Below, one piece after another: positions 33,590 to 46,733 of a stretch of DNA of 64,000 nucleotides. The DNA is from Triplophysa rosa (lineage: Eukaryota > Chordata > Actinopteri > Cypriniformes > Nemacheilidae): assembly GCF_024868665.1 (NCBI RefSeq), contig NC_079900.1, positions 1,979,078 to 2,043,077 on the forward strand. The letters run 5' to 3'. The stretch's first letter is position 1. Every line of letters begins with the position of its first letter. Made by a program: the position numbers and the translations under genes. A model generated the notes under the pieces. The model was given only the letters and a program-made list of their open reading frames with translations. It had not been told where the DNA came from and ran no database searches.

Positions 33590-33925
33590 TGCTCGCTTCA
33601 CGGCGGCGGTTTAAAATAGCCGGACTTAGAGATGTATTTATAGGCAGCATTTGCGTCGCTATGCGTTTCCCTGACACCAGACACTACAACTCCACGGTTT
33701 GTTTGCGTCAGAGGAGCATCCACGACACGTCAGATTTGATGGCCTCACGGCCGAGTGAAGAGATAGCGAGATGCAAGCCCACACCTGACACGCAGATCAG
33801 ATGTTTGTCGTGCTGCAAAGACGTCTTCTCTTCACGGCGGGAGCGTGGCGCGGCGGAGCAGGAAGTTGAGGTGGAATATGACAGGTGCCGCTTGAACCTC
33901 AACACGCGTCATCTGCATTCTGTTA
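33590..33925. promoter_or_regulatory. candidate conserved non-coding element
   Basis: A GC-rich, repeat-free island follows the minisatellite, with TATTTATAGGCAGCATTTGC near 33633. It is open on both strands for 65-89 codons, which is expected from its composition. The translations match nothing I know. Confidence 0.2.
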
Positions 33926-34432
33926 TATAAGTGAATCATATAGAATGGAAACACTTCCCCCAGTGAGCCAATGATGTTTCTGTAATCCCATTAGAAGTCA
34001 TGGAACAGTTTCTGGATCTCACAAACGATGACCTTGACCTTCCTCAGAGTGATTATTTCTCAACTAACCCGTGTGACGCTCGTGCTTATCATGTTTGAGA
34101 AAAAGTCATAGAAACTCTTCACTGCACCTTAAAGCGATTTAATTGACAAAAACATGTGGTTTAACTTGAAAATCTCTCCGTTTTTCAGTTGAATTTGATT
34201 AAACTGACTCGAACATCATGGGAGCACCAGGGGGTCTCTAAATGTTAGCCAAGATCTTTCTATGTTGAAACATTGTTACATAAATCTTACAAATCTTGTT
34301 TTTCATTTCTTTATTATTTATTGCGCTATAAATTATTCTTTTTATTCTAATATAATTGTGAGGGTGGATGCTTGTCTAATTCTTTGGATCTGGGGCAGGT
34401 TGTATGGGCTTCAGTTTATGTGCATTAGATTA
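33926..34432. other. intergenic, no supported gene
   Basis: Nothing was seen beyond AT-rich DNA. Confidence 0.4.
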
Positions 34433-34702
34433 AAGGAAAAGTTCACATAAAAATGAAAAATCTGTCATCATTTTTCTCACTCTCATGTCAGACCTGTATG
34501 ATATTCTTTCTTCAGCAGAACACAAAAGAAGATATTTTGAAAAAACGTTGATAACCGAACAACACTGAACCCCGTTGACTTCCATTGTATGAACACAACA
34601 TTTCTCATTTCTCAAAATATCTTTTGTGTTCCACCGAAGAAAGAGTCACGTGATTTTCAAAAGCATGAGGGTGAATAAATGATGAAATATTTGTATTTTT
34701 GA
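34433..34702. mobile_element. palindromic cyprinid MITE
   Basis: It starts AAAGGAAAAGTTCACATAAA and ends near GAGGGTGAATAAATGATG. It has mirrored CACAAAAGAAGATATTTTG and AAAATATCTTTTGTGTTCC around the centre GTTGACTTCCATTGTATG. This is a well preserved copy. Confidence 0.75.
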
Positions 34703-36624
34703 AGTGCAAACAGAAGCTCAGCTTTGAGAAGAATTTAAGGAGGTTTGGCAAAAAACAACACAAAACATATGAGGGTTGAGTTCAAAATCAGGAGAATGCT
34801 GTAGGCAAAAACAAAAGAGCTTTACAAAATATCGATAAAGCTGATAAATATTCTTTTTGTGTGATACCTTTTTTTGTATATTAGAACAAAAACATATTTT
34901 CTGACATTGCCGTTTTTGCCAAAAACTATCCAATTAATACCTCTACACCGGACACGTTAAAAGACAATAGAACGCATTAGAATTATAATTTTACATTTTG
35001 TTAACACTATGTGGTGTCGGTCGCGTCCGGTGTAGACACGGTGTTGGAGTTTTATGCATTTTGTACCACACTATAATTTTCATGCTTTAGTTTAATTTAA
35101 CCTGAGGGGGCATTAAAAGCAAACATTGGCAAATATTACCATGTACAAATATGCCCTCCAGACTTCACTTTTGGACACTAAATGTTTACGATCCAATAAA
35201 AGTTGAATACTCTATTGTCAGAACAGAGTGAAACACGAAAGTACCGCAGTAAAAGCAACTCTGCAGATTTAATGCCGTGAACATGTGAACGCAGTGAGAA
35301 AGACCTTTAGAAACAGTGTTGGCATTCGGGGATGAAATACGTGGTGTCAACCCCCCCACAGCGACTCTGCTCTTTAAACTCGAGAGCATGAATCTGTTTT
35401 TAGTAAGGACTCTTTTTGTTCTCCATAAAACTTGCCAAGAAAAAACATCTTCATCTTTCTGCAGTATTGTGTTTCAAACGGATCAAAGCGTCGCCAGTGC
35501 TCTCATGAGCTGCGTTCTACACGTAACCCAAAAAACTCAAAAGTGCCTGAAACCCACAGAAGAGAAGAGGAAGAGTTTAGTTAGAGCCAATAGATCATCT
35601 TCAGTGTCTCTCTGAAAGACAAGCAGAGCAATTATTGCTCATAAACGCTGTCAGGCCTCGGGGATGGAAGATCTCAGCGTGGAGCTGAGCCGCTGCACAT
35701 CCGGTGCCAGACGGAGCTGTCAGACGTGACTCTAAACCATTCTGCATATGTACAAGCGCAGCTGAGAGATCTCAGCGAAACCTCCCCATGTTGGCCAGTT
35801 ACCGTCAGCTCATCTGTTCCGCTTCATTTACGCTGACACGTTAACTCCCAAACTTTCCATCTATTTAAAAGTGAATAAAAGCCTAAGAGCAGGAAGAAAC
35901 GAGAAGAGGTAACGGCTTCATTACGGTAAATTCAACCCACAACTCTTTCAACTTTCTGTGTCGTAACAGCGATCTGCATTTCAAAAGAAAGAGCTGGCGA
36001 GAGTTTGTGTGGATCTGGGCTACAGCAGAACAAAGACAAATTAAAAGCTGTTTAAAAGAAAATCACAAAAGAGATGTGTGTAATATCTCAATTCTTGCTC
36101 TTAGACAGCCAAATGAGTCAATGTTGAGATTCAGCTGCGAGACTTCTGCTTCCTGTGAGAAAAAATCACAGGTTATAGCAGATTAGACAAGATTATAATT
36201 TTTTTACTTAACTGTGATGGACATCAAATCTGATGTAACAATGGCCAGATACAAACATGTGCTTAAAAGAGATTTGTACGTCCTATTTTTTGTACTAAAT
36301 ATACAAATAAATCGTTAGTACTTCTTAAGAAAAACTTAAGAAGATCTAAGTGAAACCCAACTGTGTTATTTTGAGACACCATTTATAAAAGTACAAAAAA
36401 CTTTTTTAATAAATTAAGTTAAAAAAATGTAATGTGTGGCAATAGAGCTCTTTAAATACATTATGGACTTAAAGTGTACATTTTTTTAACTGTGATTCAA
36501 TATTAAATTGTTATGCCCAGTTTTAAATCTGAGATTTGGGAGTCAAAATGTTTTGATTGTTAAAGATAAAAGAAAAATAAAACTTGCCATTTAAGATTTG
36601 TACCCAAAATTAATGCACTCCTAC
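34703..36624. other. intergenic; unique patch at 35600-35900
   Basis: Bases 35610-35860 are GC-balanced and non-repetitive (words GAGCAATTATTGCTC and TTCTGCATATGTACAAG), a possible regulatory element. A fragment of the 13281-type repeat (AATATCTCAATTCTTGCTCT) lies near 36090. No gene was seen. Confidence 0.35.
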
Positions 36625-36860
36625 ATTCTAAAAAAATAAAGATGCTAGAAAGAGTTTTTCACAGCAATGCTTCTGGTTCCCCCAAAAATCTTTCCATCAA
36701 AGGTTCTTAAAATAAATATTTTTTTACCACTGTAAAGTACATTTTGTCCAATAGAAAGATTCTTTGAATGTTAAAGATTCTTTATGGAACCACACAGGCT
36801 GACAAAAAAACTTTTAGGAACCTCTATTTATTTTTCAAATGGTCATCTTAAAGGTTATTC
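36625..36860. mobile_element. MITE, AAGAACC type, degraded copy
   Basis: The words GAAAGAGTTTTTCACAGCAA, TCTTTATGGAACCA and TTTTAGGAACCTCTATTT are arranged as a decayed palindrome like that at 1153-1367. A (GT)n tract follows at about 36882-36905. Confidence 0.4.
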
Positions 36861-38254
36861 AGTCCTGCGTATGTCATCATTATGTGTGTGTGTGTGTGTG
36901 TGTGTTGAGTCCATACAGACATTATGCAGTTATTGTGTGTTGACTGGAAGGTGGTAAAGCTCTTATGAAACAATGGCTTTTTGTTTCTCAATGATTTCCA
37001 TCAATTCTGCGTGTGTGTTTTCCCGTGAGGTTAAAACAATCGGCTCATTTCAGCAGCGAGGGAGTGATAAAGCCAGACTGTTGTCCGCTGTGACGTAACG
37101 CCAGTTTGGCCGTCGCTGATCGATCGGCTTGTACTCTTTACCCCCACTCGCCCCGTTAGTGCAATCCACCCGCCCCGCTCTGTACAACACACACACAAAC
37201 ACACACACTTCCTAATGAAACCCAGGAGTGTTGTAGTCAGGGCGGTCAGCCTTTGTTCAACTTTCCTCATCTACAGTTCTTTCAGATTTGCAAAGCCACG
37301 TGCATCGGCCTCAGACACAGAAGACAGACGTATCCCACAATGCAACAGGCGAGGAAAGACGTCATGACTCTCACAAAGGAAACTGCGGTTTAATGTTTCA
37401 TTGATATCGTTAAGGAAACGACATTTATACTTCGCAAGTGATTCTTCATGGGGATTGAGTGAAAGTGAACACGACAAAGAATTTGGCTCTTTAAAAGACA
37501 ATATTATATAGGGTTTTTTTGCTTATAATGTGTTGGAGATATGGAAATGATCTCCATTTGATCCTCCATCGATGCTTTAAATACTATATATTTTTTAAAT
37601 TTGTAGCAAAAATGCTCCTGAACAATTTCAGAGACGCAAAAAAACCAGTCCAGAGTGTTTGTTGCGAGACATCTGTGCTGGGTTGAGTTATTTCATGTTG
37701 ACCTTTGGACGACCCCATCAGACAATAAACTCAGAAAAATGAGGTTCAGGACAACACGCACATCATCACTGGTATCAATGAGCATGCGCTCATGTGCACA
37801 AATACAACAAAAGCTTTTTGCACACAGTTTTTTAGAAAACAGTGTATGAAGACTCAAGTTAGTCTAATGACCCGAAGCCTCCTGCAGAATCCTTATGACA
37901 TCAGCATCATTTTTGAACTGGGTTTGGACACCAATAAACTGAAATCAAAGGTCATTTTATTAGGCTTCTGTGACTGCAACATAACAAGCGGTTTCGTTTG
38001 AAAGCACTACATGACGTGGAGCTTTTCCCAGGCTAAACACTGTGAATTGTTGAGATGGAGGTGATAGGGTGTGTCCGTCACAGCAGCTGGTGAGGTCAGG
38101 AAGCATTTAACTGTGATGTCATCAGCGTTTCTTTTCATCTCACCTCGACCTGCTGTGAGAAAAACTCACAGGTCATCCGTCGACCTCACAAGACGCATTC
38201 AAGGGCAGAGAGATCCGTCCAGGTTGTGGTTGTGAATGTTCATGATGTCAGATG
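36861..38254. other. intergenic, no supported gene
   Basis: A 76-codon minus-strand ORF at 37271-37501 and several smaller ones lack any recognisable family signature. No splice-consistent chain was found. Confidence 0.4.
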
Positions 38255-38475
38255 TTTACCATTCTTACAAAACCACGATACCATGATTTTACTACAAATT
38301 AAACAAGAATAAAACATGGTTACTATATTTAAACCACGGTGATCACAAATAAGCCATGGCTTTGCTACAGTAACCATAGTTTAACCATGGTATTTGTAGT
38401 AAAACTGTGCTTATATAAATGCAAGATGGTTACTGAACATTTACTATAATAAAACCACGGTTAGTTTTCAAAAGT
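38255..38475. mobile_element. inverted-repeat MITE with CCATGGTA words
   Basis: ACCATGATTTTACTACAAAT at the left is mirrored by ATTTGTAGTAAAACTGTG at the right, with TTAACCATGGTATT and AAACCACGGTGATCAC inside. Non-coding. Confidence 0.55.
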
Positions 38476-38894
38476 GACACTTTTTAATGGACGAGTATAA
38501 AAAGGGTTTTCTGATAACGAACTTGAGCATTACAAGAGAGACTAAAAGCATATAAAAATGTGTGGCCGTCTCAGACGAATAACAGATTAAATCTACTCAC
38601 CACGCAAAAAATAAATATAAAGAAAGAAAGAATATCCAGTAAAATTAATGGAAAAAAATCTACAATTTTGTTTAGATTTCAATACAAATCTGGATTTAAT
38701 ATATGATTTTTTGTCTCGTTTTAACAGTAGAGATATCTGTACTTTTACTGGCAACCAAGACAAAAGCTTGAATTATTAAATGATTTTTTGATGTGTACTG
38801 TAGACTTTCCCTAAAAAAAGTGTTTTGCGCACAACTGAATGTACAGTATATACATATATATGAGAGCGTTATCAAACCTGTGCATGTATGGGAT

Positions 38895-39120
38895 GATACG
38901 CGTGTACTGTAGGCCATGCGGCAGAGAGCTCACAGAGGTCTGCGGTTCGGCCGGACAGTCCTTGACTAGAGGAAGTGTGGAGTCCAGGGAGGAGCAGGTT
39001 CCCACACCCAGAAGAAGGACTTTCAACTGGTCTTACATAAACACTGAAGCCCTCAGGAAGGAAAGAGTTACCAGACACTCCACAGACCCAACACCAGCCG
39101 AGAACCCATCCCTGGACACG
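38895..39120 (-). other. GC-rich open patch, coding status unknown
   Basis: Two minus-strand frames and one plus-strand frame are open for 60 or more codons across this GC-richer patch. None of the translations resembles a family I know. It may be an exon of an uncharacterised transcript together with 39723-39781, or simply open by composition. Confidence 0.2.
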
Positions 39121-39722
39121 TCAAACTGGACACAGAAATGCACATTATTATTATGTTTTCTTGCACAAGAATTTATTTACAACCACCCTGTAACCGCAAC
39201 TATTACCAGTAAACTCACAAGCACACACATGCTGTGAACTGGCAGATGTGTCAGTTTTGTATGGTGACGTGGTGTAGTTCGGTTCAGATAGACGGATAAT
39301 CGAATAAGTCTCGCTGCCCGTTACTAATCTCACAGTCTCCACAGTTCAGAATGAATTGGTCGAGAGCAGAAGGTCATTCTCACTTTTTTCTCACAGCTGA
39401 TCCCCTCCTCTCATGACAGTCTCGCGGCGCAGGAAAAACACACACGGGTTCACTCGGTTCACTTTACATAAAGTGCATCTGCCAGTCATGATGTGAAACT
39501 CTACTTCTTTGATTTTCCTTTGAACTGTCAGGCAATGATTAGCAGATATATACTGTCTCATCAGGTGATATCCAAACAGAGACTGAGCTCAAGTCATATT
39601 GTGATCCTATTTTACACATTCCAGGAAAATTACAAATACATTGTACTACAATATTTAAAACAAGCATTCTTCATCATTGGCAATCATTAAAAGCCTGACG
39701 AGTTTTTTAAATCTATATTTAC

Positions 39723-39781
39723 CTGTCTGTCTTTGATGTCAGCTCATGATGCTTGAGGTAAATCATGTCAGGGGCTACAAC
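39723..39781 (-). other. exon-like segment with good splice sites
   Basis: On the minus strand a segment of 59 bp has an acceptor TTTGTTCCAG and a donor CAG|GTAAAT, and is open in only one frame (VVAPDMIYLKHHELTSKT). I do not recognise the peptide. Single exon-like segments arise by chance, so this is weak evidence. Confidence 0.2.
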
Positions 39782-39956
39782 CTGGAACAAAACAAATTAG
39801 GGACATCAGAGAAAAAAATGCCATAATGACACATGGATGCAAAAACAGGAACAAACTCCCAGGTTTGTGCAACAGGAGACGTGATTTCATATAAAAAAGA
39901 AAGAGTTATTTAAGTTTTGTTTATCTTTCGTATTAGCTTTTATCTTTTTATATTTA

Positions 39957-40180
39957 GGGGCCAAGCCCCGAAGGGGCCATGGCCACTACTGTTTCTGTTA
40001 GTATTATTATTCTTAACCAATGGTAGTCTATGGTAGCCCTATGAACCGTATGTAGGAAAATGGTGAAAATTGGCACACTCGTAAAGGTGGTACTCATTGG
40101 TCATGTGACCAAGTATGGGGTCTCTAGCACTCATTCTATAGCGCCACCAGCTGTTCAAAAATGCACCCCGTGGTGCTGCT
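39957..40180. repeat. teleost dispersed repeat, GGGGCCAAGCCCCGAAGG type
   Basis: The opening GGGGCCAAGCCCCGAAGGGG and later phrases TATAGCGCCACC and GAAAATTGGCACACTCG belong to a repeat I recall as widespread in fish genomes. Non-coding. Confidence 0.55.
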
Positions 40181-41100
40181 TGCAGTTGTTTGTCTTTTAA
40201 TTGCTTTTGTCATTTTATTTTTATTTCTAATATGTATTCATTTTCAAATTCATTTATAATTATTCATTTTTGATAAAAAATAATACAATAAATATTATAA
40301 TCATTTATTCACATAATGTATTTTTTTATTTCAGTTAATCATTTTAGTGCCTCAGGTTAAACTTATTTCAGTTTATTGCCAAAGCAACATTTCTATTTTT
40401 TGTATAGCCTACTGTTTTTCAGTTTTTCAAATTCAATTTAGGCCTATACTTTTTATTTGATTTCAATTGAACAGAAATATCTTTTCAGTTCTTCAGTTTT
40501 ACTCAACAATATCCCTGGGAAGAAGGTGGCTTTGATTATGAGTTTTAAACAAATATGAAGGCAGATTTCTGACGTTATCGCATACACTTCTGGAAGTACT
40601 AGATAAAAGGTTTGCTCTGTCTCTCTCTCGGGTCTGTCTGAATTTCTGGACAGTTTGGCTCCAGTTCTGCATCCACACACAGACAGGACAGACTACACCC
40701 GCATTTCTGAATACACCAACTCATATAACTCCAACAAAAGAAAAAATACATTAAATTACAGCATAGTTATGATAAAACGTCATATCTCAGTACATACTCA
40801 GAGTCAGATATGATGGTGCTGTTGTGTGTCAGTTGTCAGTTATAAAATGCCAGCAGTATAAATGATGCAAACCATCTGTTCTACGAGGCGAGAAGCTCAA
40901 AGGCCTGTACACATGAGGTATAAAGCTTTGCTTCTCCATTATCATCATTATTATTATTATTATCGCTCAAATGAATCTGTAAACTTTATATAATCCGAAT
41001 CTGAACTAACAACGAACAGCCGAAGTCAAGCCCCGTGAATTTGCCATGAACGACACCCGTAACCATAACGACAACAATTGAAGCACAAATTAAAGAAGGC
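40181..41100. other. intergenic, AT-rich
   Basis: No supported gene was seen. A minus-strand 75-codon ORF at 40453-40680 has an acceptor-like start but no recognisable content. Confidence 0.4.
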
Positions 41101-41184
41101 GGCGCCTTTTCAACAGGAAATGAACCAATGAGACGGTCCTCATCACATGACGTCACGCATCTTCCATTCTGCCGCGAGCAGTGT
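41101..41184 (+). promoter_or_regulatory. CRE/CCAAT promoter-like segment
   Basis: It carries ACCAAT (CCAAT at 41125-41129) and a full CRE TGACGTCA (41148-41155) in a short CpG-rich patch directly before the ORF at 41185. This is a TATA-less, housekeeping-type layout. Confidence 0.45.
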
Positions 41185-41293
41185 ATGGTTACTTCCGCTA
41201 GCTTCTCAGATTGGAGTTTACCAAGTCCCTTGCACACAAAGCTAGATAAAGGATACAAAATCTTCGTTGAACAGTACCTGTTTGATTATGAAG
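41185..41293 (+). CDS. orphan first coding exon, possibly of a teleost SWIM/YqaJ-type protein family
   Basis: An ATG at 41185 opens 36 codons that run into a strong splice donor GAAG|GTAAGT (41293/41294). The segment contains KLDKGYKIFVEQYLFDYE, which reminds me of a block seen in uncharacterised teleost proteins that carry SWIM zinc-finger and YqaJ-like domains, often multi-copy and transposon-associated. That likeness is from memory and is not proven. No downstream exon of this protein is visible before the Penelope-like element at 41679 or before smim36. It may be a gene fragment, the start of a pseudogene, or a first exon spliced to something I cannot see. Confidence 0.35.
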
Positions 41294-41691
41294 GTAAGTG
41301 TTTTGTTTTCTTTTTGTGTTAGCGAAGTTGCTAGGATAAGTAGCCTACTTGAATACGTGTTCTGTCCGTTTTCACGGTTGTTAAATTCCTGCGCGACGGC
41401 AAAACGGAAGTTCTTATTATACTTCTTCTTGTTTGTTGCAAGACGGATGTTAAGATGCTTTGCGAAAAGGCAGAAGTTAAGTGACGTCATTGTGAAAAGG
41501 GCCTATTACCTGTGATATTGACCTCTCAGATGAATGCACATAAACGCCAGTAAGTCGTAAATACGAACCTTTTCGAGCACTAATTTACAAGATGGGGCGT
41601 GTCAGTGAGAAGGACGTCACGTTAATCATTTCACGTCATCCTTTGGCTCAACCTGTTCGGCAGTCGGAGTGCGCGCCCTCGAGAAGACAAA

Positions 41692-42930
41692 CCATTATTT
41701 CTCATTTTAATCCACCGGGACGACGCCATGGGGGCCACTATGGCCCCTAACTATGGCAATTTATACTTAGGTTTTTTGGAGGACAGATATGTTTTCAATA
41801 ATAATCCTTTCTCTGACAACATCATTTTGTTTAAGAGATATATCGATGATTGCTTTGTCATCTATAAAGGTTCTGAAAGTGACTTTGAATATGGAGCATT
41901 TGTTCTGTACATGAACTGTCTTAGGCCTTCCATCACATTTACACACCAGGTGGGGATCAGTGATGTTTGTTTTTTGGACACTTCCATATCAATCTTGGAT
42001 AATCAAATAGTCTCCTCACTTTACAGAAAGGACACCACTAAGAACAGTCTCCTTCATGCCAATAGTGCACACCCAATGCCCTTAAAACGTGGTTTACCCT
42101 ATAGCCAGTTTTTGAGACTCCATCGAATTTGTTCTAAGAAAGAGGATTTTGAGGCTAAAGCCCAAAACCTGTACATGGACTTTAAGTCACGGGGTTATCC
42201 TAATAATTGGCTTGATGCTGCACTTGAAAAGGTTGCGAGTTTACAACAACAGGAAGAATGTATTTTGACTATGAAGAAAAAAATAAGTGTTTTTTCATGT
42301 ACTTTCTAATCCACGTACAGTCCATTGAGTAATGACATCAAAAGAACCATCAAGAGCCATTGGCACATTATTCAATGTGATCCCCAGTTATTGAATGTTT
42401 TTGCAGATCAACCACTCTTTGTCTCTTCCTGCAGGAGGTCTAATTTGAGGGATAAGCTTGTTCATGCTGACACCCACATCTCCTCTGTGACCACTCTTGT
42501 CGATGCCCAGGGTAACTTCCCATGTCACAATTGTACTTCCTGTACCAAGTATGTCAAATGTAAATCATTTACACACCCTCATACATCAAAAACTTATAAG
42601 ATTAGACAATTGATCACCTGTAAGAGTACACATGTAATTTACATCATCATCTGTCCATGTTCACAACTATATGTTGGCGAAACTACACGTGCATTACGCA
42701 CAAGAATGATTGAGCACACGAGTGCCATCAGGAGACAGGGTGATACATCACCAATTTCTCGTCACTTTAAATCTGCTAACCATTCTTTGAATGACATGAA
42801 GTTCCTGGGCATCGAGAGGATATTACCTCACAGAAGAGGTGGAGATAGAGATAGGAAGTTGTTACAAAGGGAGGCTTGCTGGATTTTTGAACTTAAGTCT
42901 TTGTTCCCCGAGGGCATGAATGAAGACTAG
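41692..42930 (+). pseudogene. Penelope-like polyprotein remnant (RT C-terminal half plus GIY-YIG endonuclease)
   Basis: One frame runs from the truncated start to the TAG at 42928-42930 and is broken by a single in-frame TAA at 42307-42309. The first part has AMGATMAPNYGNLYLG (RT motif B region) and KRYIDDCFVIY (motif C, YxDD catalytic pair), then SQFLRLHRICS. The second part has a CHNCTSC zinc-binding-like cluster and a GIY-YIG nuclease: VIYIIICPCSQLYVGETTRA with the catalytic-type Arg in RTRMIEH and an acidic residue in REACWIFELKSL. The C-terminus LFPEGMNED fits the family's usual ending. The single stop and open frame suggest a fairly young insertion. Confidence 0.85.
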
Positions 42931-43248
42931 AACTCTCTTGCTTTTTGTAGTTGTTTTTGCAGTTTTCTTTCATTTGTGTATTTATATATTTATTCATATA
43001 TATATATATTTATTTATTTTTTCTGAAGTTATTTTGATCATTGCCATTACAGATAATACTGTCTTCGATGTCTGTTGTGTTTGTTTGACCATTCTTTGAA
43101 TTGTTATGTTTGTTATACTTTGCTATATATAACTGATTAGACTTTCTTGGAATTGAACTTGTGACAGTTAAGGTTCACCTGTGATAATTGAATCCAGCTG
43201 ATTGACTTTGCTGACCTACTTAAAAAGGGTGAATGTTGTTTGCTATGT

Positions 43249-43285
43249 GAGCACTGAAGATAGCCATGTGCTGAAACGTTTGCTC
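43249..43285 (+). ncRNA. hammerhead ribozyme motif of the Penelope-like element
   Basis: All conserved parts of a minimal type I hammerhead occur in order. Stem I left is GAGCA (43249-43253), core CTGAAGA (43254-43260), stem II AGC/GCT closing CATGT (43262-43272, one unpaired T before it), GAAAC (43273-43277), GTT (43278-43280, cleavage expected after the last T) and stem I right TGCTC (43281-43285). Stem III is almost absent, which is the known form in Penelope-like elements and is thought to need a dimer for activity. Activity is not shown. Confidence 0.65.
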
Positions 43286-43687
43286 GTGTGTTTGGTTTTA
43301 TTCACTTGCACTTCGCAATTTATAAAACAAAAAATATAACTAATATAAACAATATGTTTTTGTAGTCTTTTTTGAGTCTTGAGTGGATCAGTGTGCGGTT
43401 AGCCATCCTCCGGTTTATTTTTAATTTTAAAGGCAGAAATCCTACAATACCTAAATTCAATACAATATTTTACAAATAAGAAAGCTGTTAAAAGTATTTC
43501 TATTTGAAAACATTTCAACATATTTATTTAACCTTTTTTCTTCTTCTTTTGATACTGCTTTGACTGTGATATTGTGTTATTTGATCATTTTTGATATGTT
43601 TGCATAATGTACCCTCTTGACTGTAAGATTTATATTTGAATAAAAAAAGAGAAAAAATTCAACAAAAAAAGTCGGGAGTGCGCGCCC

Positions 43688-45002
<1,315 letters not shown>

Positions 45003-45125
45003 CCGGCGTGATGGACTGATAACAGCAGACGGATAAACTCTGCACATACTTTTTTTCAATTTATACTGTACATGCAAGCTACTTTACTTTTCATTTTCTA
45101 TTTTGTGTAATGCACCTTTTTTAAT

Positions 45126-45131
45126 AATAAA
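45126..45131 (+). terminator. polyadenylation signal of smim36
   Basis: AATAAA 124 bp after the stop codon, followed by a T/G-rich stretch (ATTATTTGTATCTTGG). This gives a short, compact 3' UTR. Confidence 0.65.
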
Positions 45132-46725
45132 TCATTATTTGTATCTTGGATTTAAAATGCTGGGATTGGATTTTCAAAAGACAACCTTTAAACGGTGAGA
45201 ACAAATTAATTATTTTCTTTCAATGTTTTTTTCTTAGACAGCAATATGACAGCGACTAAGAGTCAGTGGTTTGGGCCTTCATTTGAATTTAACACAATTG
45301 TTTGTAGGAATTGTGGCCTTAGCTGTTAAACTCCGTAATATTATTTTACGTTTTACTAGCTATTTTTATTCTCATTTGAGCTTTTAAAAAATATATTTAC
45401 ATTTACAAATCTCTTTAAAAAATGCATTTTACTGTATGACAAAAACTACAACTAGTAAAAATTGTTGAAATTCAACAAGTAACAAAAAGATGATCCTACA
45501 AGTGTGATGCCATATTTAAATACTGTAAGTGCTATATATTGTTTTATTAATTTAATGTAACACTTATGGTTATGGTTTTACAGTGTTATTTTGGTAGAAA
45601 CAGTAGTCATCTGTTTTAAAGATTCTGCTCAGTCGATTTTTTAATTTCACATACTGTAGCTGGAATCTTGACTTTCGCGCTTTCAAATAATGTGTACGTA
45701 ATTTATATAAGTTATCATGAAAGGATGATCGACTGTGATAACGTCTGAGAATTTGTCAGAATCAGACTGGGGAAGTTATGTGTATGGTTTACATAAAACA
45801 CCTGTTTCAAAGGTTGAGTGGCCTAACAAAGTAAATATTTAACATCGAGATAACTGAAGATAACGCTGTATCACATTTACACACGCACGCAGATAACACG
45901 CTGCTTAATCTAGATCAGACACATGTACAGACACTCAAGAATAAATGACATATTAAGAAACTATAAAAGACCTCGTCGTCATCCCCAGAAAATGAGAGAA
46001 ATTTTGCTTTAAAAGTGACCGACTGCTGAGCCAAACGATCAGTGTTTTTAGTTTATGACCAGACAGATCCAATGTAATAAAAGAGGGCATCTATTGCTAA
46101 TTTAGTCCTAAAATAGACAAAAATAAAGCATGTACTACAATGTACAGTCTACATTTTCTGGAGAGATGAACAGATAGGAAATGTATGACATCATCTAAGG
46201 GTTGTCCAATCAATTGCTCTCTGGAATGAAAAGTCCCTCCCCGATTCCTCCTGCCGCTGATCAGCAAAAGCACGTAGAAACATCATGACTCGTGTGTAGT
46301 GTAAACTAAAGACTGCTGGCTATTACAGACATTTAGAATGAATAATCTTCATATTTTGCACATGAGATATTTTAAGTAATTTAATAAAACGTACGTTTTT
46401 TTGTCTGATGAAGGCCCAAATTGCGAAATCTAAAATAATGTTCCGTTAGAAAAACTTTAAATTTACTGTAATAAACAGAACAGAGATTGAATTAAGAGAG
46501 AGAGAGCGTGAATCTCCCAAGGATGAATTCATCCAACCCCAACAAAATATCTATAAACTTCAGGCTCACTTTATTAAGTGAAGTTCAAGAATAATGTTTA
46601 ATATGCTTTATGTTAATATACTTACTACACGGTATACTAGTAATAAACTTGTAAATGTACTATTTCAATAGTGGGGACTAAAGTGGCTTACTTTTAGTTT
46701 TTATAAGCACACACTTTTAAGTATA
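45132..46725. other. intergenic, AT-rich; repeat fragment at 46185-46330
   Basis: The fragment with TGTCCAATCAATTGCTCTCT is related to 22780-22830. No supported gene was seen. Confidence 0.4.
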
Positions 46726-46733
46726 CTTTAAGC

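Larger units (their letters stand above)
41679..43670 (+). mobile_element. 5'-truncated Penelope-like retroelement with target duplication
   Basis: The element is flanked by near-identical direct repeats, GTCGGAGTGCGCGCCC at 41663-41678 and GTCGGGAGTGCGCGCCC at 43671-43687, which differ by one G. It carries the C-terminal half of a reverse transcriptase and a GIY-YIG endonuclease, the domain pair typical of Penelope-like elements, then a 740-bp non-coding 3' part that includes a hammerhead-ribozyme motif at 43249-43285. The left part of the reverse transcriptase is missing, so the copy is dead on arrival. Confidence 0.85.

Noticed and set aside
38839..39237. 132-codon plus-strand ORF
   Set aside because: It overlaps two open minus-strand frames in the same GC-rich patch; no domain, and the peptide looks like translated non-coding DNA.
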